Positions 23,701 through 33,494 of a DNA stretch of 40,399 nucleotides are shown here, in pieces (position 1 is the first letter of the stretch; every line of letters begins with the position of its first letter). Below the pieces are notes generated by a model that did not search any database, was not told where the DNA came from, and worked only from the letters and a program-made list of their open reading frames with translations. The DNA is from Apostichopus parvimensis (Eukaryota; Echinodermata; Holothuroidea; Aspidochirotida; Stichopodidae): NCBI GenBank assembly GCA_000934455.1, contig KN882733.1, positions 101,974-142,372 of the forward strand. Direction: 5' to 3'. The position numbers were made by a program, and so were the translations under genes.

Positions 23701-24484
23701 TACAATATTATAAATGTAACGTTACATAGGTGCCGCCATCTTAGCAGAAACAGAGGGCGCTCTCCCAGAACGTAATCCCCACCTCGTGTATGTGACCCTC
23801 TTACGTAACTGGCTCTTCGAATTATCTCTTAAGTATTACATTCCTTTAAAATATTAATGTGAAATTGACCCTTAAGTAAAACCCTGTAGATTATATATAA
23901 AGATACATCTTCAATAAAACAAGTTAAATATAAGTATATGTAACCCACAGTATGTCTACTCAACATAACGTTAGAATAGGGCTTCCCTATCCCGGCATAA
24001 TCTATACAGTAGGATAGCGGATCCTAGCCAAGCTTTACCGATACGAAAATGGTCGATAATATTAAATAAACTATACGATCACTGAATAATTCCAGTGCTA
24101 CAAGAACTTAACAGGTTAACGAAAGATATATTAACCTCCAAGGGTCAACAATGTGAGTGTCCAAGTGCATCACATGCTCCTTTATTACTTAAAACTAAAA
24201 CTTTTGGTAAATTATTCGTGCTTGTAGGTTCGTAGTAAAATATATAGTGGACACGCTAACTGAGCTACTTCCCAGCTGGCTATATTGCGTAATACACATG
24301 AACCCTTTGTTCGAGCCGGAAATGACTCATGGCTACTTGCCATGGAACGCACGGATTCCCTCACAGTTATATCTAAAAGTGAGGACTTCAACGATACGCT
24401 GCAAAATGTCAATTCCTCATTTGTACCTCGATAATTTTCTGTTAATGTTGCGTTCATAGAATCCTGTACAGCAGCTCGTTGCAG
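20753..24484. other. non-coding stretch, nothing recognised
   Basis: About 3.7 kb without a supportable gene. Short open frames (for example 22962-23192 plus, lysine-rich; 24212-24487 minus) are unsupported. It ends at the left terminus of the putative CACTA-like element. Confidence 0.5.
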
Positions 24485-24509
24485 CACTGAAAACCTAAAT
24501 TGGTCATAC

Positions 24510-24930
24510 CGACTAATATTAAATTAGTCAGGATGGTGCCTCTACTGACTAAGCAACTGCTAGTCCATCATTACCGACTAGTTTATTCCTAGTCAATCCT
24601 GGCTGGACTAATATAACTGACTAATGTAAAATACTTCACCGACTAATCACATTAGTCAGTCAAACTAGTCGGTATAACCCTGACTAGTTTGTGACTACCG
24701 ACTAATTAACAAACTAGAACATATATTAGTCGGTCATTCATCGACTAGAGTTTGACTAAGGTAGCGCTAGTCAGCGTGGTGCCTCTACCGACTAATTTAA
24801 GATGCCGCCTCTAGTCAGTGATCCCTGACTAAGGTAGGCCTCTAGTCAGTGATAACCGACTAAGGTAAGGCCTTGTCAGTAAAACAACCGACTAAGCTAG
24901 TGGACTAACTACTGTACTAGTCAGTCCATG
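24510..24930. repeat. left subterminal GACTA/TAGTC array
   Basis: About 16 GACTA words (mostly CCGACTAA, CTGACTAA) and 10 TAGTC words (CTAGTCAG, TTAGTCGG) are packed into about 420 bp. The core alternates between an ACCGACTAA and a CTGACTAA form. Such clustering of one short motif in both orientations is typical of transposase-binding subterminal repeats. Confidence 0.85.
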
Positions 24931-25023
24931 GTCTACAAATGATTCTGGCATGAAACTCATTCAAACCAATAAATGGGTAAAAGCAGAAAAGCCAATGAAT
25001 CAAGTTCCGAAGTAACATTTATT

Positions 25024-25137
25024 ACAAATACTAATAACTACAACATATGATAACAAATACTAATAACTACAACATGTGATAACAAATACTAATAACTGCA
25101 ACATATGATATAATATCACTACAACATGTGATGTAAT
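25024..25137. repeat. 29-bp tandem repeat, three copies plus remnant
   Basis: Units opening ACAAATACTAATAACT start at 25024, 25053 and 25082, nearly identical, followed by a degenerate fourth copy. The array lies inside the putative CACTA-like element. Confidence 0.92.
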
Positions 25138-25191
25138 AAAATGTACTCTCTAATCAATAACAACATAGATAATGTAATAGCATGTGTAATG

Positions 25192-25895
25192 ACTTAAAAC
25201 TGGTCCTCATTGAAAGCTCTAATACAAGGTTAAAACATTTCAAAGAATACAATCCTACACATGCATGTACATAGCCTCTGCATATAGCACTTAAAACTTG
25301 TCCTTAGTGAAAGCTATAATACAAGATGACATTTTTTCATATGAATACAGTACTTAATACAATCCTACACATGCATACCATAGCCTCTGTATAGCAAAGT
25401 ATAAATTCACTTTAAGAAATAGTTTATAGATAATAAATAACATGATACAACAACAGCAGACCATAGTGTTACAGTACATTTCATAAATCTTGTTTGAAAG
25501 CCTGGAATGAATGCGAAATGTACTGTGTGCAAATCGTCTGCTATTGTGGACCAGTATACCACATCTTTCACAAGTCTGTGAAGATTTTGGCAAGTTTAGG
25601 TACATTGATAGATTTGTTTGAAACATAGATGATACAATTTTTGGTAAGAAACTTATTCATGGAACCTTGACCGTTGCTCAAACACACATAACCCTAACCC
25701 CTACTGCATACTAATTGTCTGCTATTATGGAACATCCTATGTGGGATTTTTTTATGGTCCAGCTGTAAAGATTTTTGCAAGTTTTAGTCATATTGGACAG
25801 TCTTGCTTGGAGGTATATGACGATATCTGACTAAAATATAAATGGAAATGGATAAACTTTCACGAAGCCCTGACCTTCGCTCAAATATACAGGTA
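25192..25895. repeat. two diverged tandem duplications
   Basis: First pair: ACTTAAAACT...GTCCT...GAAAGCT...AATACAAG at 25192 and 25289, followed in each by AATCCTACACATGCAT and CATAGCCTCTG (offset about 97-110 bp). Second pair: GTCTGCTATTGTGGA at 25536 and GTCTGCTATTATGGA at 25717, each followed by AAGATTTT-GCAAGTTT and later CTTGACCGTTGCTCAA or CCTGACCTTCGCTCAA (offset about 181 bp). These are internal duplications of the element and are not coding. Confidence 0.75.
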
Positions 25896-26826
25896 ATCAT
25901 TTGGTGGGAGTTGTGACAACTACACTTCTATAGAACCCTGTGTCAATTGAACATGTTAGATAAACACGCAAAGTACAGAAAATTGTACAGAAATCTTAGA
26001 ATGGAATTACTATCATTAAATTGTTTTCCATGGCAAAATTAGTATTTTCCATGACCCATTACCTTTCAGCCTTCCAATTTGACAATATGACCATGATGGA
26101 TGGGCACCACAAATCATCACAATGCTGCATTGAACATGTCACAAAATATCATAAAATTATGTAATGGACAAATGGTGCTAATACACAAAGTAGCAGGTTT
26201 TTATGCCAAAATTGAAAACAATTGTAACTGAAAAAAATATGAAATGTACAAATCAATATTAGTTGACGAGTTCTACATTTCCTGGCTTTTTCCATTAGTG
26301 AAAGAGGAGTTTTTTGAGAACCTGATGTTATCATTTGGGAGGAAAGGAACTGACCACCCTACCTCACTATGCCATTTGCCTAGTATGTGATGTCTCTGTA
26401 ATGGACACCACCCCCAAAGCTCGCCTGGTAGACAAATACAGATTCTTCTCGCTATACTCAACATGTCTAGTATAACACTTTAACATGCATTTAGTTTGTT
26501 CACTTGCATCCTTATTGTCCTTGCAACAGGGAGTTGATCATCGATCATCAGGATTATCCGCTGAAGAAATATTAGCGAGTTGCTCACACATGTCGGATAG
26601 CTCAAATTGAAAATGTAAAAGGATTCGATCCATAGAGTGGCTGCTCCAAGTAATGTATTTGAACGGGCAACATCGATCCCATCTACCACAAGAGTAAATT
26701 GTTCAGTTTTGTAGGGTGTGGCTGCATCCATCCTAATGTAGACATGACTGGGATTAACGGTCTGTAGAAAAATATATGTAAAACACAATTGGTAACTTGT
26801 GATATTGCCAAAGAATTTTGTTGATA

Positions 26827-26921
26827 TGGACTACCCAAAATGTTCATCATCATCCAGATCTCATTTTAAGGATTGGGTTAAAAATGAGATCTGGATGATG
26901 ATGAACATTTTGGATAATCCA
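26827..26921. repeat. near-perfect hairpin (41-bp arms, 13-nt loop)
   Basis: The arms at 26827-26867 and 26881-26921 pair at 39 of 41 positions. The inner 33 bp (26835-26867 with 26881-26913) are perfectly complementary, separated by a 13-nt loop. The arm contains CATCATCATCCAGATCTCAT. A perfect stem of this length is either a recent inverted duplication or a selected RNA/DNA hairpin. It lies inside the putative CACTA-like element and is not flanked by visible target-site duplications. Confidence 0.95.
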
Positions 26922-27681
26922 GTGGCCACTTGGGATGAGGCAGAAAATATTTCAGGTATAATTTAAGCATTAGATTTCTTAACAGTATTGACCCAGTATT
27001 AGTGAATTACACCTATAGAAAGTGGTGACGCAAGCCATAAAAAATTAGGGGTGGCAAACGAGTGGCAACCCAATATATGGTGAATGTTATAGCCTAGTGT
27101 GAATTAATGGCTACTGCCTTGGCAAATACAGCAGTTTAATACATGTATAGATATCAAATGACTCTGAGAAACTTGAGATTGATAATTAATATCAAATATA
27201 AAAATTAAATTAATGTCGCAAGACACAAATGAATAGGAATTGGATGCTTCTTGACAGAAAAGATGCTTAGATCCCTTTAGCTGCCAAGCAAGAAATTTGA
27301 ATTACCTGGTCCTTGTCAAATATTAATCAGGGGTATTTGACCTGGATTTCATGCAACGTTGGTTTGGGTTTGGATGAAATGATCCATTTTCTCCTGTCTG
27401 CCAGGGTCTTTGTCATCGAGCAGGACACGGTCTTGTAATCTGGTTGTTTTCTTCTCTTTTCTGCATTCAGCCACCCTATGTGGGTGGCTATGGTCAAGTC
27501 ATCCTCCGAGGCAGGGCGACTGGGGAGATAGTTTTCATTCCCCAGTAAGTTGGGGGTCCACCGCAGAAGGTGGAGGCGAATGTGGCTTTCGTTCTGCTTT
27601 CAACTTCTACTTCTGCACAGCCTCAATCTTCTTACGCTTATTCTGGCATTTGTACTGAAGTCTATCCTTCCATAGCATCTG

Positions 27682-27708
27682 AAAACCAAAACAAACAAAC
27701 AAACAAAA
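27682..27708. repeat. (CAAA)n microsatellite
   Basis: A short tract of repeated ACAAACAAACAAAC. No further significance is seen. Confidence 0.85.
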
Positions 27709-27741
27709 ATGAATGTCTACACAATAGGCTGTATGTACTGT

Positions 27742-28291
27742 ACACACTGTACATGTATGTACTGGTTGACATTCATTTTATAGTTAAGTCTTTTAATTAA
27801 ATGAATTAAACCAGAAACAGACAAGTACATTGCAAATAGTATTTGTTTATATGAAATTAAAATCTGCACAGTATTGAATTGAATGACCTTGAAGTACAAT
27901 ACCCAGGCTCAAAACACGTGGAACATCAAACAGGCAAAACGTTTTTTTTTTGTAAAAATCCCAAACTTTGAGGATTTTTCATTTCAAAATAAGGCAAAAC
28001 ACCCTCCTCAATTTTTTTGTACAAACAGAGTGGTACTATATCTCTTCCAGAAAATAATTATCAGATTTTTTCAACATGACGAGTTTTGAGTTATTGGCTG
28101 TCAAAGACGACCTCTTTTGTACTTCGGAGCAACTTAACAACTTCCTAAATTAATATTGAGAAAAGCTAGAACCCTGAAGTTTGTTTAGCTGTAAGAACTG
28201 TATACGTATAATTAAAGTATAAGCCCCTGACAGCTCTAACATGGTTACTTTGGTAAAAAAATTGGCATCAAAACCCCTACCTCATGCTGAA
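27742..28291 (+). repeat. dispersed repeat X, copy B (about 550 bp)
   Basis: Collinear with 2823-3372 through the whole 550 bp with the same landmarks (GAATTAAACCAGAA, CCCAAACTTT, AATAAGGCAAAA, GAGTTTTGAGTTAT, GAGCAACTTAACAA, CTCATGCTG). Same orientation. It lies inside the putative CACTA-like element, so it either belongs to that element or was carried by it. Confidence 0.8.
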
Positions 28292-28656
28292 TCGCAGCAT
28301 AAAATAACAACTTTAGAGTTGCACAACTTGCAAATATAGTATAGGAAAGCATTGTAATCATTATTTTGTATTTTTTGTACTTCACATAAGAACCTCTGAA
28401 AGAATCAAGTACCCTGAAGCAATGGTTTAGGAGCAATTCATCACTAAAAATAGCACTTTTTTTAGTGAAAAGTACAAAAGTTGAATATTTTGACACTTTT
28501 AAGTTGACCTAACAATATTTTTGTAGCCTAATTTTTTATTTTCTTGTTCTATGGGATAGACTCTATATGCATCTGCATTAGAAAAGTAGTAGGATGTTTA
28601 ATGGCTGAGAAATGAGACCTCAAACGTCAAGAAAATGCCAAAATGCCACGGTGGCG

Positions 28657-28814
28657 ACAAATTGCGGAATTTCAAAGTGTGATAAATCTGAAATTTTCAG
28701 AATATGCTTATTGCATGGTGTTCCAATCATACAATAAATTTGGGAAGTTTTTGAAGATGTCGAACTACTACATACTCCAAATTTTGGTGATTTGATAAGG
28801 AATGACCCAATATT
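28657..28814 (+). repeat. dispersed repeat Y, copy B
   Basis: A diverged copy of 2481-2622 with the same opening (ACAAATTGCGGAATTTC), internal CAGAATATGC and ending GGAATGACCCAATATT. It lies downstream of repeat X here, whereas at the left locus it lies upstream. Confidence 0.7.
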
Positions 28815-28816
28815 AT

Positions 28817-29190
28817 ACATCCGTTACTGGAATTCTATTTCTTTAACCAGCCAGCCTAAAACCGAATGTCCGCCGACATTTGTTACTTAAACTCTTTCCA
28901 TTTTCCCCGATGGTCACGTTGCTACAAATGTATACAATACATCCGTTACTCAAATTATATCTCTTTAACCTGTCAGCCTAACTCCGAGTGTCCCCGACAT
29001 TCATTACGTGACTTTTTCCATTTTCCCCATATTAACACGTTACTACAATGCATCCGTTACTGAAATTATATTCTTTTTAACCAGCCAGCCTAACTCCAAA
29101 TGTCCCTGACATTCGTTACTTAAACTCTTTCCGTTTTCCCCGATTGTCACGCGACTACAAATTTAGAATCAACAATTACTAAAATTCTAT
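28817..29190. repeat. tandem repeat of about 111-122 bp, three copies plus remnant
   Basis: Units start at about 28817, 28939 and 29050, each opening ACATCCGTTACT or GCATCCGTTACT and containing TTTAACC, CAGCCTAA, CGACATT or TGACATT, TTTTCCCC and CTACAA in order. A degenerate fourth start occurs near 29170. The copies are moderately diverged. There is no coding potential. Confidence 0.9.
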
Positions 29191-29345
29191 TTTATGTCGC
29201 CATTCTCTGAATAGGCTAGGCTAGGCCTATATATTTTATCTTCCATTCAATCAGCCATAAGAACTCATCAACTTCGAGTAGGCCTAGGCTATATCAGTAT
29301 CACATATTTTCTGTATATAGGCATAGCCTATAGCCTACATACCCT

Positions 29346-29457
29346 GGGGACGTTTTGGTTCTGCATAGGCTATATATAGCACGGGGACGTTTTGGTAAAA
29401 AGCGGGGACGTTTTGGTAGGAAAAAGGCGGGAACGTTTTGGTCAGGGTACGTTTTGA
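29346..29457. repeat. GGGGACGTTTTGGT repeat cluster
   Basis: The word GGGGACGTTTTGGT occurs at 29346, 29382 and 29403, then as GGGAACGTTTTGGT near 29428 and as GTACGTTTTG near 29448. The spacers are irregular and A-rich, with a core period of about 20-25 bp. Confidence 0.85.
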
Positions 29458-29541
29458 ATGTATACCCTGCAGTGCTAGTAGTAGTAGTACTAGTAGTAGC
29501 CTACGGTACACTCTTCAGTACTCAAAAGGCCTGGCTTAATT

Positions 29542-29655
29542 AGCCTAGCCTATGCCACAGGCACTTGTAACATTAGGCCATATACTTACTGCAGTATATA
29601 TTATACAGTAAGTATATAGCCTAATGTTACAGGTGCCTGTGACCTATGCTAGGCC
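29542..29655. repeat. palindrome with 50-bp arms
   Basis: The arms 29542-29591 and 29606-29655 match as inverted repeats at 44 of 50 positions, with a 14-nt AT-rich centre. The innermost 11 bp (ATACTTACTG and its complement) are perfect. It sits among many AGGCCTA/TAGGCTA words. It could extrude as a cruciform or form a transcribed hairpin. Confidence 0.93.
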
Positions 29656-30060
29656 TTTGCTACGCTGACAAATAAAAGTGTCATGACTTCATCGATTTTA
29701 CTCACCGAATACTTCCTTCGATCTCCATCATAACGAATTTGCAGTACCGGTACACTTGCGAGCGAACCAGCATATAGAAGTAGTAGTAGTAGCAAAGATA
29801 TTTCACCTTCGGTGAATTATCTTTGGTAGTAGTTCTAGTAAGTTGAGTCTCGTCTGGCTGTACTATATTATTATATATACTATAAGCCACATGTACAGAC
29901 GCGCCACCGGCCGGCCGCATGATCAACGGCATAAATATGCATATTCAATGCATTTGTTGCAATACGTGCTTATGATTGGTTCACTAAATTTTAACGCAAA
30001 ACGTTGACCAATTATGTGTGTGTATCTGATACCGCGGAAAGTTTTGTAAACGTCGGTTAC
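29656..30060. other. interior of putative transposon, nothing recognised
   Basis: Short TAGTAG trinucleotide runs occur near 29778. Otherwise no gene or repeat is evident before the right subterminal array. Confidence 0.5.
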
Positions 30061-30280
30061 TTAGTCAGTCTAAAATGCTAGTCGGTCAAGTTAGTCAGTC
30101 CAGACTTGCTAGTCGGTCGAGGTTATTGGCGTTAGTCAGTACCCATGAACTAGTCGGTCGTAATTATTCCCTAGTAGGTCTTGACTGACTAATTGCCGTG
30201 ACTACTCTAGCACACTTTAGTTAGTCGGTAATGACTGACTAGTGTTATTCACTAGTCCGTAGCGTTACTGACTAGTTTAT
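30061..30280. repeat. right subterminal TAGTC/GACTA array
   Basis: About 8 TAGTC and 4 GACTA words occur in 220 bp. At the left of this block the forms TTAGTCAGT and CTAGTCGGT alternate regularly. The motif matches the array at 24510-24930, with the prevailing orientation reversed, as expected for the other end of one element. Confidence 0.85.
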
Positions 30281-30730
30281 GTTTTCAGTGAGCGTGCTAT
30301 GGGTCGTATAGGTTTTATGGAAAAGATAAAAAAAAAAACTTAGTAATTACACTTCAACTCACCAAATTAAAATTTAGACGGCCTCTTGACAATAAACAAC
30401 ATATCCTCCGAAGTCCAAACATAAAAAGGTGTCCGGCACAAAATATATAATGAAAGCTCAAAATATGCAAATAATGAAAACAAATATGATGATCGTGACT
30501 TTCCAGTAAAGCAAAGATAAGAGGCGAGTGTAAGTTCCAAGGAGAAACGCTTACTATCGACTAGCGAAATATATCGTGATAGTATTGCGTCACTACAAGT
30601 GTCATCAAGACAGCAAGATAATTAGACATCTTATACATTTCTCAGGATATTGGTTTACTACAAGCTTGGAAAGAAGTCAATAGTTAATTATTTCTAAAAA
30701 CTTGTTCATATAATACACTTGGATAGAAGT

Positions 30731-30748
30731 GGGGGGGGGGGGGGGGGG
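30731..30748. repeat. poly-G tract (G18)
   Basis: The longest G homopolymer in the window, 18 bases on the + strand. Confidence 0.98.
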
Positions 30749-31066
30749 CAATGTTACATTCAGCTGAGAAGAAGGCCACAGCTACGGGTGTACACCCATC
30801 CACGCCACACCCCCCTTTTCGACTTTACAAAAAACATTATTCATAGGCAAAACTGCATGGTGTATGGAGCCAATTTGAGTCCTAATTGGTAGTCTAATTA
30901 TGCCTCAGAGTGCACCATTTAACATCAAGTTTCCAAACTATTTCAGGGGACGGGGCTTCTGAGATTTGCCTTCAACAAGCCAACGACCACACCTCCTCCG
31001 TTTTTAAAATCTTTCTTTCCACTTTTGGCCTTTCCTTAAGGCCCTACCCAAGTCAGTTGGGATTTG

Positions 31067-31078
31067 CCCCCCCCCCCC
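31067..31078. repeat. poly-C tract (C12)
   Basis: A run of 12 C on the + strand, preceded by GGGATTTG. Confidence 0.98.
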
Positions 31079-31904
31079 TAAATCCTATATTAAATATGGG
31101 GGTCGAGCAGGGGTCCCATTCTCCTAATCCTGCTAACCGATATCAAGTAGTAGATAACCTACTACTGTTATTAAAATGTCATGCATGGCTACACGAAGGT
31201 AGCATGCTATAATGTGTACCTCTTTGCCAGGCATTATTGTATATATGATTAATAAATGGTTGGGCAACATGTCCACCCAACGGCTATTTACAGAATAACT
31301 GGACGCGAGCAAGACTGCATTTTCTGATTTTCCATGCAATTATATCATACTGATTTTAACATCGGTCGGTTTAGTTTTCAAACTTCACACCAGTATTCTT
31401 TAGCACAACCTTAACTTTAGACGAAAATATATAGTATAAATACGCCTCAGAATTGTTTCAGTCGGAGGACCCCGACAACCCCTCATGGAATTACATTCAA
31501 CGACTCCACAGCAACACCATGAACACTTTCGGATCCATCTATAGTCTGACCATAAAGGTTCATTCCCCTTTCTAAATTTGTCGGGAGAATTTTGGAATGT
31601 GAACCCATGTTACTGGGTACTAAACCATACAGGAGAGTCGTTCCGTTTTCAGGATTGGAGGGGCAAATTTACCGATACTCAATGAAAGCACATGCACTTA
31701 ATCAAAAATTTACACAAATTTGCCACAATATGGACCTCCTCCTATATGTTCTACACTCTTCCCCATATCTATGTAGACATGTGACAAATCACTTGATTGG
31801 CGTAGGAAGGGATCAACATATCAATGGGTTTGGGAAGTGGTCGGTAGGCATCCCAATTAAGTAAACAATACAAATTTTGTCATTACTGTGACCCATCACA
31901 TGGA

Positions 31905-32330
31905 ACACTGAAAAATTTCTAAATTTTCATATCAAAATTTTAATTATTTTATCGCGAAAGTTTTGAATATTTCTTGGAATTGAAACCCTTTTTCAAAATT
32001 GAAACCCTTTTCTTGAAAATCAAGTTTGTCTTAAAATTGCAATCTGTAATATAACCAAAATTATCAACATTAAACTATTTTTTCTAAAATTTAAAACCTT
32101 TTCGATTGATTTCGGCCTCTTTAATTACCTTCATGTAAAATGTCGATTTCTTTTTGTTTTAAATTTAAACTTTTAAAATGTCGACTTCTCAACTAAAAAT
32201 ATTAGCGTTTTATCTCAAACTTGTACGTTACTCTCGAAATTGCCATTGCATTTCTCGAAATCAAGATTTCTTTCTTATACAAATTTCAACTATTTTATCT
32301 CAAAAATTAAACTTTTCTTGATGAGGATGG
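31905..32330. repeat. degenerate AT-rich short-period repeat
   Basis: Irregular copies of words such as CTCAAAATT, AAAATGTCGACTT, CTCGAAATT and TTTTATCTCAAA recur at about 20-30-bp intervals. The boundaries are approximate. The array resembles, on the opposite strand, the one at 20360-20480. Confidence 0.6.
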
Positions 32331-32352
32331 TAATAAGTAAAAAGGGAGAAAA

Positions 32353-32365
32353 GGGGGGGGGGGGG
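32353..32365. repeat. poly-G tract (G13)
   Basis: A run of 13 G on the + strand directly after the degenerate AT-rich array. Confidence 0.98.
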
Positions 32366-32886
32366 ACTACATGAATTGACTATTACAATTATTGGTGAAA
32401 TGTCGACATAGTATTTTAATTTGAGCAATTACGAGGTACGTGAAAAGACAAAACATCGTTTGATTGCCTGACACTCTCTTTGCTGGTGCAAAGATCCAGC
32501 TAAATAATCCAGCACTGACATGGAATGGAATTAATTACAAAGGTGATTGGGTAAGGAGGGATGAAAAAAAGTCGTGTAGTTACATTTATTCCAATAATTT
32601 CATGATGATTTAGTGAATATTTGTAAAAACAAAAATGTAACTTGACACAGACACGTTTTGTCTGCACGATGTGTCTGTAAGATGTGTATGACGGAACAAG
32701 GATGTTCAATTTATGTTATTCCATGTATGTTTTAATATTCATTAAACATGTACTTCTTCAAATCATTTGAAACAGACGGTATTCAAACTGTTTTGTTACT
32801 TGTTTGTTTATGCATCCGCTAACAGATAATAAGGTGGGTGAATGAGTACATAAAATGCTTTTTTTGCCAAAATTTTAACCGGAGGT

Positions 32887-32898
32887 GGGGGGGGGGGG
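32887..32898. repeat. poly-G tract (G12)
   Basis: A run of 12 G on the + strand within GGAGGT...TGCACGGGG. Confidence 0.98.
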
Positions 32899-33101
32899 TG
32901 CACGGGGACTAACACCCTACCGCTTAGGGAGAAATGTCAATGATAGCTTGATCTACTTGATATAGGTCGTGTTGTATTATTTACTTCCTCGGACCCTTCC
33001 TTACTACATACCCAATCGACGTCAGTTTTTAAACTGTCTGTTTCCACCGGGCATGTATAACTTTACGTACATTAATCTATTGGCGCCAAAATGTCTGTTA
33101 C

Positions 33102-33494
33102 AAATCTCAAACATCACCCGCGAACAGCTGGGAAACACCTGTATATGAATATCGGTGACTCATGCTATTGAATACCTGTCCACATATAGTTTATATCTGT
33201 ATCACTGACAATGAATGGTTTAGTGTTATATCAGTGCATGGAGTTTCAGAGTACGTAGTATAATCGTGGAGGTTGTTTGTTACCATTGACTTGTTGAGTG
33301 GTTATTAAGATGGATTGTTTAATGGAGAGGAACCGATGTGAATAGTTAAAACAGTAATTATTGATCAGAGAGATAATTTGACGGTATGGTATAGAGGCAT
33401 AGGCTAGGATGTGTACAAAGGCCAGGCAAAACTTAGTTAGGCTGGTAATACAGTTAGGCTATGTTAAAAATCTCAAACATCACCCGCGAAAAGC
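33102..33494. repeat. pair of 27-28-bp direct repeats, 365 bp apart
   Basis: The word AAATCTCAAACATCACCCGC, continuing GAA then AGCT, occurs at 33102-33128 and again at about 33467-33494 with one substitution. Flanking sequence outside the word is unrelated. This could be a short duplication, the residue of an excised element or a pair of binding sites. Confidence 0.85.

Larger units (their letters stand above)
24485..30290. mobile_element. putative CACTA (EnSpm)-like non-autonomous transposon (5.8 kb)
   Basis: The left end reads CACTGAAAACCTAAA and the reverse complement of the right end reads CACTGAAAACATAAA, giving inverted termini of about 15 bp with one mismatch. Just inside both ends lie dense arrays of GACTA/TAGTC words in both orientations (about 26 in 24510-24930 and 12 in 30061-30280; roughly one or fewer expected by chance in each). 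Termini starting CACTG or CACTA with multiple subterminal binding motifs are characteristic of the CACTA/EnSpm superfamily. The flanking dinucleotide is AG on both sides, compatible with a 2-bp duplication but weak evidence alone. I see no transposase frame inside. The interior consists of tandem repeats and older repeats. It could also be two separate, related end fragments. Confidence 0.65.
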
